From the NCBI GenBank assembly GCA_965228575.1, contig CBDDHW010000001.1, forward strand, positions 186,001-250,000: 64,000 bases of DNA. The letters are read 5' to 3'. Source of the stretch: UBA11612 sp965228575. Lineage in GTDB: Bacteria > Pseudomonadota > Alphaproteobacteria > Rhodospirillales > Rhodospirillaceae. The notes below the pieces were generated by a model. The model was given only the letters and a program-made list of their open reading frames with translations, did not search any database and was not told where the DNA came from. Of the stretch, positions 47,552-57,419 are shown in pieces (the first letter of the stretch is position 1; every line of letters begins with the position of its first letter). The translations under genes were made by a program, and so were the position numbers.

Positions 47552-50071
47552 CTAGAGAGTGGCGGCCATTTGCTCCAGTTCAAAGCACTCGATGACGTCT
47601 TTGGGTTGGATATCTTGATAATTTGCTAAGGCCATACCGCATTCATAGCCCTCTCGCACCTCTTTAGCATCATCCTTAAAGCGTTTGAGCTGAGAGAGAT
47701 CTCCTTCGTGAATCACAACGTCATCGCGGAGCAATCTAACTTTGCAGCCACGTTTAATGACCCCTTGGGTGACCATACAGCCAGCGACTTTACCCACTTT
47801 GGAGACATTGAAGACCTCTCGAATTTCTGCATACCCGATAAAGTTCTCTTTGAACTTCGGCGCCAGCATGCCTGTGAGCAACCCGGTCAGGTCATCCGCA
47901 ACGTCGTAAATGATCGAGTAGTACCTAATGTCTATATTATCTCGCTTGGAAAGTTCGCGAGCTTGAGCATTAGCGCGTACATTAAAGCCTATGATTACAG
48001 CCCCTGACGCACGCGCAAGTGTAACATCGGATTCATTCACTGGACCGACGGCGCCATGAATAACATTGACTTTAATTTCGTCGGAACCAAGTTTCTGAAG
48101 TGTTCCGGTTAATGCCTCTACCGAGCCCTGAACGTCTGCTTTAATGACGACAGCAAGTTCCTTTGCTTCTCCCGCTTTAATCTTCGCAAACATCTGCTCC
48201 ATAGTTGAGCCGCCAACACCGGCGACCTGTTCTTTTTCACGAATTTTGCGTTTTCTATATTCTGAGATCTCGCGCGCTTTTACCTCGTCGCCGATAACTG
48301 TGAATTCGTCCCCCGCCGCCGGAGTTCCGCCAAATCCAATAACTTCGACGGGAGCAGACGGCATTGCAGACTTTACTTGTTTTCCATGTTCATTTACGAG
48401 CGCTCGTACCCGGCCCCACTCAGCGCCAGCTACGAAAATATCACCAACGTGCAAAGTTCCTCGTTGGACAAGCACTGTGCCAACGGATCCCACGCCTTTT
48501 TCCATTTTGGCTTCAATAATAGCGCCCTCGGCTGCGCGATCAGGATTCGCTTTTAAGTCAAGGAGTTCAGCTTGAAGTAAAATAGCCTCTTCCAGTTTAT
48601 CAAGGTTGGTTTTTTGCAGCGCTGACACTTCGATGCACAACGTATCGCCGCCCATATCTTCCACAACAACTTCATGACTGAGCAAATCGGTTTTCACGCG
48701 ATTTGAGTCAGCCCCCTCTTTGTCGATTTTGTTTACCGCCACAATCATGGGCACGTTGCCGGCCTTGGCGTGCTTAATGGCTTCAATTGTCTGCGGCATA
48801 ATGCTGTCGTCCGCAGCAACGACCAGGATCACAATGTCTGTAACTTTCGCACCACGTGCGCGCATGGCAGTAAATGCTTCGTGGCCCGGGGTATCAATGA
48901 AGGTAATTTTTTGGCCGCTCGAGTTGCGAACCTGATAAGCGCCAATATGCTGCGTAATTCCACCGGCCTCACCGGACACGACACTAGATGATCGCATTGC
49001 ATCTAATAGCGAAGTTTTTCCATGATCGACGTGACCCATGACCGTCACGACGGGAGGACGAGATTTCAACGAGGCTTCATCATCCTCCTCGGTTATCAGA
49101 TTTTCTTCTACAGCAGATTCCGTTATGCGTTTGACACGATGTCCAAACTCTTGAGCAACCAGCTCTGCGGTATCAGCATCGACTACCTCGTTAATGGTTG
49201 CCATGACGCCCAATTTCATAAGCGCTTTGATAACGTTTGCGGACCGCTCTGCCATGCGGTTCGAAAGTTCTTGAACTGTAATGGTTTCCGGCAAAACAAC
49301 CTCACGAACAACCTTCTCGGTGTTCATAGGTTGCTTCTGCTGCGCCTTTCGTCGCTCTTTTTCGACGGCTCGGCGCATTGACGCAACAGAGCGACCGCGC
49401 TCGATACCATCTTCGCCTTCTAAGGCTGCCGAGATCGTAAGCTTGCCTGCCCGGCGCCGCGGTTCTGTTCGTTTAACAGTTGGCGCTTTATGTCCAGTCT
49501 TTGATTTCCGAGGCTTCGCTTCATCGTCGTCATCGTCGTCAGACACCGAACGTCGCGCACGAGATGTATCGACTGGCGCGTCTGCCACCTGTAAAGGAAC
49601 AGGCTCGGGCGGCGGCTCCGGGATAGAGACTTCCGTCTCTGATTCGGCCGGTGACTCTTCTTGCGATTTATGAGCTTCCTCCGCCTCGCGCGCGGCTTCT
49701 TCTTCGGCTTGTCGCTTGGTGTCTTCTTCGAGTTGCCGACGAGTCTCCTCGTCTGCTTTTATTGCGTCTTGCAGCGCTTTTAATCTGTGAGCTTTTTCGC
49801 CTTCGGTTAGCGTTCCCTGTTGCTGCTCAGTTTCTTTTGCAAGAGCTTCTTCCGCCTTGGCTTTTACCGATGGGGAAGGTGCTTTGACTTCCTGGACCTT
49901 GCCGTCAGCACCCATCTCGAATTGACGTTTACGCTTACGCTCAACCTGTACGACCTTTGAGCGACCATGCGAAAAGCTTTGTCGAACCTGCCCGGTTTCA
50001 ACAGTCTTCTTTAATTCCAGTTTGCCCCTACCCAAAGAGAGAGGCTTTTTTGTTTTTGTTTCGCTCGGCAT
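47552..50071 (-). CDS. infB: translation initiation factor IF-2
   Basis: An 839-aa GTPase that brings initiator tRNA to the ribosome. A long charged N-terminal region (about 1-240, repeats of Glu/Ala/Arg) is followed by the IF2N domain. The G domain has G1 GHVDHGKTS at about 345, DTPGHEAFTAMRARG and VNKIDKEGAD. The C-terminal domains end YQDIQPKDVIECFELEQMA. It belongs to the rimP-nusA-ylxR-infB-rbfA operon. Confidence 0.98.
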   Translation of the reverse strand: MPSETKTKKPLSLGRGKLELKKTVETGQVRQSFSHGRSKVVQVERKRKRQFEMGADGKVQEVKAPSPSVKAKAEEALAKETEQQQGTLTEGEKAHRLKALQDAIKADEETRRQLEEDTKRQAEEEAAREAEEAHKSQEESPAESETEVSIPEPPPEPVPLQVADAPVDTSRARRSVSDDDDDDEAKPRKSKTGHKAPTVKRTEPRRRAGKLTISAALEGEDGIERGRSVASMRRAVEKERRKAQQKQPMNTEKVVREVVLPETITVQELSNRMAERSANVIKALMKLGVMATINEVVDADTAELVAQEFGHRVKRITESAVEENLITEEDDEASLKSRPPVVTVMGHVDHGKTSLLDAMRSSSVVSGEAGGITQHIGAYQVRNSSGQKITFIDTPGHEAFTAMRARGAKVTDIVILVVAADDSIMPQTIEAIKHAKAGNVPMIVAVNKIDKEGADSNRVKTDLLSHEVVVEDMGGDTLCIEVSALQKTNLDKLEEAILLQAELLDLKANPDRAAEGAIIEAKMEKGVGSVGTVLVQRGTLHVGDIFVAGAEWGRVRALVNEHGKQVKSAMPSAPVEVIGFGGTPAAGDEFTVIGDEVKAREISEYRKRKIREKEQVAGVGGSTMEQMFAKIKAGEAKELAVVIKADVQGSVEALTGTLQKLGSDEIKVNVIHGAVGPVNESDVTLARASGAVIIGFNVRANAQARELSKRDNIDIRYYSIIYDVADDLTGLLTGMLAPKFKENFIGYAEIREVFNVSKVGKVAGCMVTQGVIKRGCKVRLLRDDVVIHEGDLSQLKRFKDDAKEVREGYECGMALANYQDIQPKDVIECFELEQMAATL

Positions 50072-50100
50072 ATTTTCAACCGTACCTAAAACCTTTGATC

Positions 50101-50718
50101 TTAAACGTTACGACGCAACCCAATATAACGCGCAGAGTCTTCTAATAGTGTCGCGGTCAAAGACCCTGATCGAAGCGCAACATGTACAACCACATTACGC
50201 CCAAGCGCATTTCCTAGCTCCGCGCCTGTGAACGCATCCACGACCGGCGCGCCATGCGCCAAAGAGGCGATCTTGAGGCGCTCTTGAGGCGAGCCATCTG
50301 AGGCCTCAAATAGAGCCACTGTTTGACCGGACGCAACTTGAGCTTTTACTTTTTGGGCTCCAGCCGCAACCAACCCCGCCCGACGGGCTAAACCAAGATG
50401 ATTAAGACAACGGCGCTTTAGAAGTTCTTCAGTCCGATCAGCTAAATCCAGGCTGACAGATACATTTCCCTTAGCAGCCTTTGAAAATAGTCGCCTCGAC
50501 GTTGCTTCCTCTATCATAGCGCGGTCGGCAGTTAACCACAAACCCCGGCCAGGCAAAGTCCCACCAACGTCGGGAATAATTGTTCCGTCGGGATCAGAAA
50601 CGAAACGAATCAATTTTCTGACAGGCAGTGACTCTCCACTGACGACGCAACGCCTATGCGGTAGAACTTCCGCATTCTCGGTGTGCTCGGGTATGTCGAA
50701 GCGTCTCACCGCCAGCAT
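50101..50718 (-). CDS. YlxR/DUF448 RNA-binding protein with L7Ae-like domain
   Basis: A 205-aa protein. Residues about 20-85 are the YlxR domain (PHRRCVVSGESLPVRKLIRF, PGRGLWLTADRAMIEEA). About 100-195 is L7Ae/L30e-like (LGLARRAGLVAAGAQKVKA). This fusion is the normal alphaproteobacterial form between nusA and infB. In other bacteria YlxR modulates RNase P activity; its role here is not known. Confidence 0.9.
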   Translation of the reverse strand: MLAVRRFDIPEHTENAEVLPHRRCVVSGESLPVRKLIRFVSDPDGTIIPDVGGTLPGRGLWLTADRAMIEEATSRRLFSKAAKGNVSVSLDLADRTEELLKRRCLNHLGLARRAGLVAAGAQKVKAQVASGQTVALFEASDGSPQERLKIASLAHGAPVVDAFTGAELGNALGRNVVVHVALRSGSLTATLLEDSARYIGLRRNV

Positions 50719-50776
50719 TGTTGGTCCCTTAGTTCATCTCAGATATCTCAGTCGCAATCGTATTCACGTCACAAAT

Positions 50777-52363
50777 CTACGGCGCAGGTTGACTAGAGTC
50801 GTCAAGGGGGGCGTCATCCGGTGCCTCAGCGTCATCTGCATTTGACGAGTCTTCCTCTGGGAACCAATGAGCCCGCGCAGCCATAATTATGCTGTTTGCG
50901 GCGTCCTCTTTAATTACGCCCTCGCCAAGCATCTCGACCAACTCATCGCCTGCGAGATCTGCAAGGTCATCCAGAGTTTTTACACCTTGCTCGGCCAAGG
51001 AAATGATTTTCTTAACGTCCATGCCCTCTATATCGCAATTCACGAGGTCATCCGCGACGCCAAGCTCTTCAATGCGGGCCATGATTTTTTTGTTTTCTTC
51101 CTCGATAAAGCTTGTCGCTCGAGCTTTAAGTTCTCCGGCAACATCTTCATCAAATCCTTCAATGTCGGTAAGCTCTTCTGACGGCACAAATGCGATTTCA
51201 TCAATAGACGTAAATCCTTCCGTAACCAGCAAATGAGCGATTACGTCATCAACATCCAATGAGTCGATAAACATCTGGGATCGGGTACGGAACTCTTCCT
51301 GCCGTCGTTCGGATTCTTCCCCTTCCGTAAGAATATCAATGGTCCAGCTGGTTAACTGAGACGCAAGCCGTACGTTTTGACCGCGTCGGCCAATGGCAAG
51401 CGATAGTTGGTCATCAGGCACAACAACTTCGATACGGCCGGAGTCCTCATCGAGAACAACTTTCGTCACCTCGGCCGGAGCCAATGCATTTACTACAAAA
51501 GTCGCTGGATCTTGGTTCCATTGGATAATGTCAATCTTTTCGCCTTGCAACTCGGCAACGACCGCTTGAACCCGGCTGCCACGCATGCCCACGCAAGCTC
51601 CAACGGGATCGATGGAATTGTCGCTGGATATGACAGCTATTTTCGCCCGGCTTCCAGGATCGCGGGCCACCGATTTAATTTCGATAATTCCGTCGTATAT
51701 TTCAGGTACTTCCTGGGCGAATAACGAGGCCATAAAGTCGGTGCATGTGCGTGACAAGAAGATCTGTGGTCCACGAGGTTCTTCGCGAACATCGACGATG
51801 TAGGCGCGGACTCTGTCCCCATTCTTAAAATGCTCCCGTGGAATGAGCTCATCTCTGCGCAATAAGGCTTCCGCTCGACCCAAATCAACAATGACGTTTC
51901 CAAACTCAACGCGTTTGACAAGACCGTTAACGACTTCTCCGATACGATTTTTATATTCTTCAAATTGTCGTGCACGCTCAGCATCGCGAACTTTTTGGAC
52001 AATTACTTGTTTGGCGGTTTGTGCAGCGATGCGGCCAAAATCAATCGGTGGCAAAGGGTCAATAATTTCACTGCCGACTTCCGCGGACGAATCTTTTCGC
52101 TTCGCTTTGGCCAGCGGTATTTGAGTATTCTCATCTTCCACTTCATCGACGACAGTCATAAAGCGAGCGAGCCGAATTTCGCCGTTCTTCCGATCTATAC
52201 TCGCACGGATATCGTTTTCATGTCCGTACTTCGACCGTCCCGCTTTCTGAATAGCCTGTTCCATGGCTTGAAAAACTTCCTCACGATCAATGCCTTTGTC
52301 GCGGGCAACCGTATCGGCCACTTGAATCAATTCGGGCCGTGCCATTCCAATGCTTTGTGCCAT
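50777..52363 (-). CDS. nusA: transcription termination/antitermination protein NusA
   Basis: A protein of about 528 aa with an N-terminal RNAP-binding domain (ELIQVADTVARDKGIDREEV), S1 (VNGLVKRVEFGNVIVDLGRAEA region), two KH domains (GACVGMRGSRVQAVVAELQG; LAIGRRGQNVRLASQL) and C-terminal acidic repeats (EELTDIEGFDEDVAGELKAR), ending in an acidic tail. The frame extends upstream into rimP. ATG 52363 (MAQSIGMARPEL) with GGGAAAA upstream is preferred; ATG 52345 is possible. Confidence 0.96.
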   Translation of the reverse strand: MAQSIGMARPELIQVADTVARDKGIDREEVFQAMEQAIQKAGRSKYGHENDIRASIDRKNGEIRLARFMTVVDEVEDENTQIPLAKAKRKDSSAEVGSEIIDPLPPIDFGRIAAQTAKQVIVQKVRDAERARQFEEYKNRIGEVVNGLVKRVEFGNVIVDLGRAEALLRRDELIPREHFKNGDRVRAYIVDVREEPRGPQIFLSRTCTDFMASLFAQEVPEIYDGIIEIKSVARDPGSRAKIAVISSDNSIDPVGACVGMRGSRVQAVVAELQGEKIDIIQWNQDPATFVVNALAPAEVTKVVLDEDSGRIEVVVPDDQLSLAIGRRGQNVRLASQLTSWTIDILTEGEESERRQEEFRTRSQMFIDSLDVDDVIAHLLVTEGFTSIDEIAFVPSEELTDIEGFDEDVAGELKARATSFIEEENKKIMARIEELGVADDLVNCDIEGMDVKKIISLAEQGVKTLDDLADLAGDELVEMLGEGVIKEDAANSIIMAARAHWFPEEDSSNADDAEAPDDAPLDDSSQPAP

Positions 52364-52400
52364 TGTTTTTCCCGGGGTGGTTCCCGGACCTCTAAGATAA

Positions 52401-52913
52401 TTAAACGTCTTGGCTGTTTTCTTGTTGCTCTTCCATACTCGCGGCGAGCAGTTCATCTGTTAATATGAGCTTGGCAATTTTTATGTCGTCCATCGCAATG
52501 GGTACTTCTTCATCATTCGAACAAATCAAGACCTTGTTTTCACTTGTCACCCCAGAAAGTCGTCCGCGAAATTTTCTTTGTCCGGCGACAGGTTTTCTGG
52601 TTTCAACTTTGGCTTCAAATCCCGAGTACTTGACGAAATCCTTTGGTCTTGTAAGTGGTCGATCAATGCCGGCGGAACTCACTTCTAGGTCATATCCCCC
52701 AGGGACGGGCTCTTCTACGTCAAAGATAGCCGAAAGCGTGTGACTAATATTTTCACAGTCGCCAACGGTAATCAGACTCCCGTCACTCCGATCTGCCATA
52801 ACCTGTAATGTCTTACGACCGGCGGACCCGGTGAGAGCGACACGCACAACCTCGAAACCCATGGCTTCCAAGGTTGGCGCAATGCGCTCTTCTAGCCAAT
52901 GTAATCGCTCCAA
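52401..52913 (-). CDS. rimP: ribosome maturation factor RimP
   Basis: A 170-aa protein for 30S assembly. RLHWLEERIAPTLEAMGFEV is the usual start. GDCENISHTLSAIFDVEEPV and YDLEVSSAGIDRPLTRPKDF are diagnostic. It is the first gene of the nusA-infB operon, and the terminator at 52950-52974 isolates it from trmB. Confidence 0.95.
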   Translation of the reverse strand: MERLHWLEERIAPTLEAMGFEVVRVALTGSAGRKTLQVMADRSDGSLITVGDCENISHTLSAIFDVEEPVPGGYDLEVSSAGIDRPLTRPKDFVKYSGFEAKVETRKPVAGQRKFRGRLSGVTSENKVLICSNDEEVPIAMDDIKIAKLILTDELLAASMEEQQENSQDV

Positions 52914-52949
52914 ATCACCCTCGTCCGGACTCCCTGAGATTTAGGCAAT

Positions 52950-52974
52950 AAAAAAAGTGGGCGGTTGGCCCACT
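52950..52974 (-). terminator. Rho-independent terminator after trmB
   Basis: On the minus strand, AGTGGGC-CAACC-GCCCACT forms a 7-bp stem with a 5-nt loop followed by at least six T. It ends the trmB transcript about 80 nt after its stop and precedes rimP. Confidence 0.88.
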
Positions 52975-53053
52975 CCTCAAGTCGTCCGACATGTAGAAGA
53001 TGGCAAGTCATATAAATTGATTTTTGGCACTGGACAAGAGGTTTCGAGCATTT

Positions 53054-53755
53054 TCATGCACAGCGCGGCCGCCTCTTAAAAGATAAAAAGATTGGTGATC
53101 GACCTTCTTTTCGGGCCTTTTCCTCATACCGTGTCCGCGGCGAGTCGGGCGGGCGCTCGCGCCAGCATTTCGACCCCGCGGGAGCCCATTCAAATTGCGT
53201 ATTTTCTGTGCCGTGAAGCAACGTCCATCTCATATAGACTGGATGATCAGTTGCGACTCGAAACTCTCCGCCATCAACCAGTAATCGAGCCAATTCGTCG
53301 AGCATTTTACGATTGATAAAGCGCCGCTTGGCATGACGAGATTTCGGCCAAGGATCTGGGAACATTAGAAAAATTCGGTCTAAGCTGGCGTCCGTTAGGC
53401 GAGGTAACAGATGATGTGCGTCATTGTCGAAGATCCGGACGTTGGATAAGCCCAGTTCTGAAACGTGCCGAACCATTGATGCCACGCCATTTAGGAAAAC
53501 TTCACAGCCGATGAACCCCTTATCGGGGGCGGAGGCTGCCAGACTAGCAAGGTGTTCTCCCCCTCCAAATCCTACTTCAAGAGAGACAGATTGAGGTTTA
53601 ACCGTAAAGAATGTCCTCGGATCTACCGCGCGAGAGTCTTCCGGCAACGTGATTTGGATTTGCGGCAGTAAAGTTTCAAAGACGGTTTGGCGCCCTGCCT
53701 TGAGGCGCTTTCCTTTACGCCGGCCGTAATATCGGATAGCGGGTTTCGGATCCAT
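53054..53755 (-). CDS. trmB: tRNA (guanine46-N7)-methyltransferase
   Basis: A 233-aa SAM enzyme. YGRRKGKRLKAGRQTVFETL is the alphaproteobacterial start. The SAM site is LEVGFGGGEHLASLA, the substrate motif is LMFPDPWPKSRHAKRRF, and GGEFRVATDHPVYMRW follows. It is 20 nt after metK. Confidence 0.95.
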   Translation of the reverse strand: MDPKPAIRYYGRRKGKRLKAGRQTVFETLLPQIQITLPEDSRAVDPRTFFTVKPQSVSLEVGFGGGEHLASLAASAPDKGFIGCEVFLNGVASMVRHVSELGLSNVRIFDNDAHHLLPRLTDASLDRIFLMFPDPWPKSRHAKRRFINRKMLDELARLLVDGGEFRVATDHPVYMRWTLLHGTENTQFEWAPAGSKCWRERPPDSPRTRYEEKARKEGRSPIFLSFKRRPRCA

Positions 53756-53775
53756 CGAAAGGAATCAGTCTTTAC

Positions 53776-54948
53776 CTAAGCTCCGAAAGCGTTCTTAAGC
53801 TGGTCAACAAGATCCAAGCGTTCCCAGCTAAATCCTCCATCGTCCTCCGCTGCGCGGCCAAAGTGACCATAAGCAGAAGTCCGGGTGTAAATAGGCTGAT
53901 TCAATCGCAGATGTTCGCGAATGCCTCGAGGACTCAGATTCATTAAATCTTGCAAAACATTTGAAAGCTTATCTTCGTCGATATCGCTGGTCTCCTGGGT
54001 ATCGACGTATACCGATAGTGGCTTGGAAACCCCGATTGCGTATGACAGCTGGATAAGGCATTTGCGCGCAAGACCCGCCGCTACAACGTTCTTAGCAAGG
54101 TAGCGCGCTGCGTATGCGGCAGAGCGGTCTACTTTCGTTGGGTCTTTTCCTGAAAACGCACCGCCACCATGTGGGGCAGCGCCGCCATATGTATCGACGA
54201 TAATTTTGCGGCCCGTAAGTCCTGCATCACCGTCCGGTCCGCCAATCACAAATCGGCCTGTAGGATTAACATAGAGATCCTTGTCCGGGCACATCCACCC
54301 ATCGGGGAGAGCGTCTTGTACATGATTTCGAACGTACTCTCGAATCTCGTCTTGGTTGGCAGACTCTGTGTGTTGAGTAGAAACCACAATTGAGGTCGCT
54401 TTAACAGGAGCGCCCCCAACATATTGCAATGTGACCTGGCTTTTGGCGTCCGGGCCCAAAAAATCAACATCTTTGTTATGTCGCGCGGTGGCCAGAGATT
54501 TTAATATTGCGTGAGAGTAAAAAATAGGTGCGGGCATAAGTTCCGGCGTTTCGTCGACGGCATATCCGAACATAATCCCTTGATCTCCGGCGCCTTCATC
54601 TTTGTTTCCGGCGGAATCAACGCCAATCGCTATATCAGCCGATTGAGCATGTACGTGGCACTCCATATCCGCGGTTTGCCAATGGAAACCATCCTGCTCG
54701 TATCCGATGTCCCGGATCGCTCCTCTAGCAGTTTCAATCATGTTTTCTTTGGTGATGGACTTTGGTCCGCGAACCTCACCAGCTAACACCACCCGATTGG
54801 TGGTGCACAGCGTCTCAACGGCCACACGAGCCTCGGGATCTTCTGTAAGGAACAAATCCACAATTGAGTCGGAAACGCGGTCACTAACTTTATCCGGATG
54901 GCCTTCCGAGACGGACTCGCTCGTAAATACATAATCGGTTTTTGGCAC
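53776..54948 (-). CDS. metK: S-adenosylmethionine synthetase
   Basis: A 390-aa enzyme making SAM from methionine and ATP. DYVFTSESVSEGHPDKVSDR, the QGIMFGYA loop (GAGDQGIMFGYAVDETPEL), GGGAFSGKDPTKVDRSAAYA and DTYGGAAPHGG are all intact. GTG start with AGGAG 6 nt upstream. Its leader contains repeats and a hairpin (54967-55024) after a strong terminator. Confidence 0.97.
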   Translation of the reverse strand: MPKTDYVFTSESVSEGHPDKVSDRVSDSIVDLFLTEDPEARVAVETLCTTNRVVLAGEVRGPKSITKENMIETARGAIRDIGYEQDGFHWQTADMECHVHAQSADIAIGVDSAGNKDEGAGDQGIMFGYAVDETPELMPAPIFYSHAILKSLATARHNKDVDFLGPDAKSQVTLQYVGGAPVKATSIVVSTQHTESANQDEIREYVRNHVQDALPDGWMCPDKDLYVNPTGRFVIGGPDGDAGLTGRKIIVDTYGGAAPHGGGAFSGKDPTKVDRSAAYAARYLAKNVVAAGLARKCLIQLSYAIGVSKPLSVYVDTQETSDIDEDKLSNVLQDLMNLSPRGIREHLRLNQPIYTRTSAYGHFGRAAEDDGGFSWERLDLVDQLKNAFGA

Positions 54949-54966
54949 GGGATTCTCCTGAATGGG

Positions 54967-55024
54967 GCTGAATTGACGGAGTCTGGAAGGTCCGGGCTCG
55001 ACCGGAGGTAGCTGAACGGAGTCT
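54967..55024 (-). promoter_or_regulatory. metK leader with direct repeats around a hairpin
   Basis: On the minus strand the motif AGACTCCGT followed by TCAGC occurs twice (about 55024-55011 and 54984-54967, the second with a 3-nt insertion). Between them a small hairpin, TCCGG-TCGAGC-CCGGA, can form. The segment lies 20-75 nt upstream of the metK GTG. It does not match the SAM-II, SAM-V or SAM/SAH consensus as I remember them. Regulatory function is a guess. Confidence 0.3.
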
Positions 55025-55049
55025 CTTTTTCAAGCCGCAAGGTAAATAT

Positions 55050-55082
55050 AAAAAAACGCCGCCGGGAAAATAACGGCGGCGT
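55050..55082 (-). terminator. strong terminator between xre and metK
   Basis: ACGCCGCCG and CGGCGGCGT (9-bp perfect stem, 9-nt loop) followed on the minus strand by seven T. The plus strand also has TCTTTT after it, so it could work both ways. Confidence 0.88.
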
Positions 55083-55107
55083 CTTTTAAAATCTCACTTT
55101 TTTAACC

Positions 55108-55593
55108 TTAAACGGACTCTTGATTTGTCGCTAGCGACTTCGCCAATTCATAGATACGCCGGCGAACATGATAGTCCTTGATGCGATAATATGCGCGGAC
55201 AAGTTCCAAGGTCTCTCGCTTGGCCATCGGGTCGTTCTCTGGCGGTTCAACGTCGGGAGATTCAATATTTAGGTTTCTTGGGCTTGAGCTAGCGGTATCT
55301 TCAGCCATTTCTTCAAAGAAGAATGAAATCGGGCAGTCAAGTACCCGACTTAGGTCCCACAAGCGACTCGCACCGATGCGATTTGCGCCGCGTTCATATT
55401 TTTGAACCTGCTGGAACGTAAGCCCTATTGCTTCGCCTAACTTCTCCTGGCTCATACCCAACAGGGTTCGTCGTAGTCGCACACGTCCACCAACGTGGAC
55501 GTCCACTGGGTTGGGCTTTCCAGATGGCATTCGGCCTCTCGAGGACCGCGATCCGTTCTGGCCAAAAGGTGTTTTTTCGTCAGGTAAACCCAT
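55108..55593 (-). CDS. XRE-family helix-turn-helix regulator
   Basis: A 161-aa paralogue of the regulator at 17399-17878: RVRLRRTLLGMSQEKLGEAI, FQQVQKYERGANRIGASRLW and LSRVLDCPISFFFEEM are nearly the same as in the other copy, and the tail ETLELVRAYYRIKDYHVRR also matches. Its place between lnt and metK is conserved in many Alphaproteobacteria. The N-terminal segment is basic and Arg/Ser/Gly-rich. Targets unknown; metK is immediately downstream but behind a strong terminator. Confidence 0.88.
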   Translation of the reverse strand: MGLPDEKTPFGQNGSRSSRGRMPSGKPNPVDVHVGGRVRLRRTLLGMSQEKLGEAIGLTFQQVQKYERGANRIGASRLWDLSRVLDCPISFFFEEMAEDTASSSPRNLNIESPDVEPPENDPMAKRETLELVRAYYRIKDYHVRRRIYELAKSLATNQESV

Positions 55594-55745
55594 AGCAAAT
55601 CCAAATTTTCGAGGTCTGCCGTAAAGTATAAAACAGAAATTTCTTAAACCTAAGGTTTATCTACCGTTCGTTGTACGGCGTGCTATGCACTACTACTACT
55701 GTTTTACACAAATACTGGTCAGAATCAATTCAACAGCCATTGGGG

Positions 55746-57404
55746 TTACAGGTGATAACGTCCTCCACGGAAAGGATTATCCATGTTTTCAGACACATAT
55801 AGCCGCCAACGTCGGATCGCGTAGCCACCCACTACAATGACAAGCGCGAGAGGAATTACATTGCCTAATATGCCAAAAGGAGTGAACGAGGAGGCGGGTC
55901 GCGGGAGTCTAACGTCCAGTACGCCGCGCTCACCCAAACCTATCTTGGCGAGTGTTTGTCCATATCCGTCTATGACCGCCGTAATGCCAGTATTGGCCAC
56001 CCGAACAAGCGGGAGGCCCTCCTCAACGGCTCGCAACCTCGCGGCGGCCAAGTGTTGATAAGGCCCCATACTCAAACCGAACCATGCGTCATTGGTTAGA
56101 TTGAGTATCCATTCTGGGCGTTGATTCGCATCTGATTTCGCGACCACCGCTCCCGGAAATATGACCTCATAGCAAATTTGCGGGCTAAACGGTGGTAGTC
56201 CACGGAGGTCCAATGTGGTTGCACCTGGACCGGCCATAAAATCGCCCATTCCGCCGGTCAATTTCTCGAACGGAATAAGCCATCGAAGAGGTAAGTATTC
56301 GCCAAAGGGAACCAGATGAGCTTTGTCATAGTGGGCGGAGATACCCCCCCGATCTGTGATGGCGTAAAGAGAGTTATATACCTCAAGCTGCCCTGACTCA
56401 TTGCGAGTTCCCCGGTCGGCACCGGTTATAAGCATTCCTCCCTTCGGGGCGGCACTTGCCGCAAAATTACGGTTTTGTTCGTCGACATTTAGAAAAAAGT
56501 TCACCGCCGCCTCACCCCATATGACATGGGTAATATCGGAGGGGCGATCCTCGATACTCAAATTGATGTGGTCGCGAAGATGAGCCTCCCATAAACTTGG
56601 CCGACTTTTGTCTTCTTGAGAAATCGCCGCCTGCACGAGTCTGAGTTTCGTTCCAGGCAAGTAATGAGTTTCAGCAATCGCTAAGCGCAAGGCACCGCCG
56701 ATCGCGAAAATTGCGAGAATAGAAATGGGCGCTAAGGTGACCACCCATGCGCGACTCAGTAACGGACGATAAGCGAGTATTGCGGGGGCGACAAAGACAA
56801 TAACCGTTAGTAGGCTGAGTCCATACGTACCAATGATCGATGTAGATTGGAGAATTGGTAGTCCAAGCGGCGTTGTATCTTCAGACCACACGGTTGCAAT
56901 TGGGTTCCAAGGAAAACCTGTTAAAAACCAGCCGCGGATCCATTCCCCTATTACCCACGCTGAGCCGAATAGCGTGACTCGCAGGGTGCCAACCAACAAT
57001 CGATCATCTGGTAAATCGTCGGATCGTGGCGGCGCAATAGTGTGCGTTACCGCGCAAACAAGTGCGATATATAGACCAAACCCGGCACAAAGAATCGCGA
57101 CAGACGGGAATGCAAAAACCCCAAAGGTTTCGCTGTCCACGAAGAAAGCGTTGGTAATCCAATAGAAACTTGTTGTGAAATGGCCGAATCCAAATGCCCA
57201 TCCAGTTGTAGCCGCTTCTCGTCGCGTGGCACATCCATCAAGCAACCAAAGAAGGGCAGGAAAGCAAAGCCAAAGCGCCGGCACGATGGAAAGCGGGGGA
57301 AACGCGACAATGGCAATGGCCCCCGCCACAAAAGCAACAGCCTGTCGCCGCCAACCAGTGAGGTCACCAAGCCATTTCGCGCTAGCGGCGATCATATTTG
57401 CCAC
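55746..57404 (-). CDS. lnt: apolipoprotein N-acyltransferase
   Basis: A 552-aa inner-membrane enzyme for the last step of lipoprotein maturation. Six or so N-terminal hydrophobic segments, then the nitrilase-like domain from about residue 245 with catalytic Glu in VPFGEYLPLRWL and VIWGEAAVNFF, Lys in HYDKAHLVPFGE, and Cys in FSPQICYEVIFPG. LTNDAWFGLSMGPYQH is conserved. It is 15 nt after corC. Confidence 0.95.
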   Translation of the reverse strand: MANMIAASAKWLGDLTGWRRQAVAFVAGAIAIVAFPPLSIVPALWLCFPALLWLLDGCATRREAATTGWAFGFGHFTTSFYWITNAFFVDSETFGVFAFPSVAILCAGFGLYIALVCAVTHTIAPPRSDDLPDDRLLVGTLRVTLFGSAWVIGEWIRGWFLTGFPWNPIATVWSEDTTPLGLPILQSTSIIGTYGLSLLTVIVFVAPAILAYRPLLSRAWVVTLAPISILAIFAIGGALRLAIAETHYLPGTKLRLVQAAISQEDKSRPSLWEAHLRDHINLSIEDRPSDITHVIWGEAAVNFFLNVDEQNRNFAASAAPKGGMLITGADRGTRNESGQLEVYNSLYAITDRGGISAHYDKAHLVPFGEYLPLRWLIPFEKLTGGMGDFMAGPGATTLDLRGLPPFSPQICYEVIFPGAVVAKSDANQRPEWILNLTNDAWFGLSMGPYQHLAAARLRAVEEGLPLVRVANTGITAVIDGYGQTLAKIGLGERGVLDVRLPRPASSFTPFGILGNVIPLALVIVVGGYAIRRWRLYVSENMDNPFRGGRYHL

Positions 57405-57419
57405 ATCTTCATGGTGAAT

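Noticed and set aside
52364..52456. An N-terminal extension of nusA.
   Set aside because: It overlaps rimP and has no family similarity; ATG 52363 gives the normal start.
54949..55049. A known SAM riboswitch in front of metK.
   Set aside because: The sequence does not fit the SAM-I, SAM-II, SAM-V or SAM/SAH core patterns I can recall; only repeats and a short hairpin are reported.
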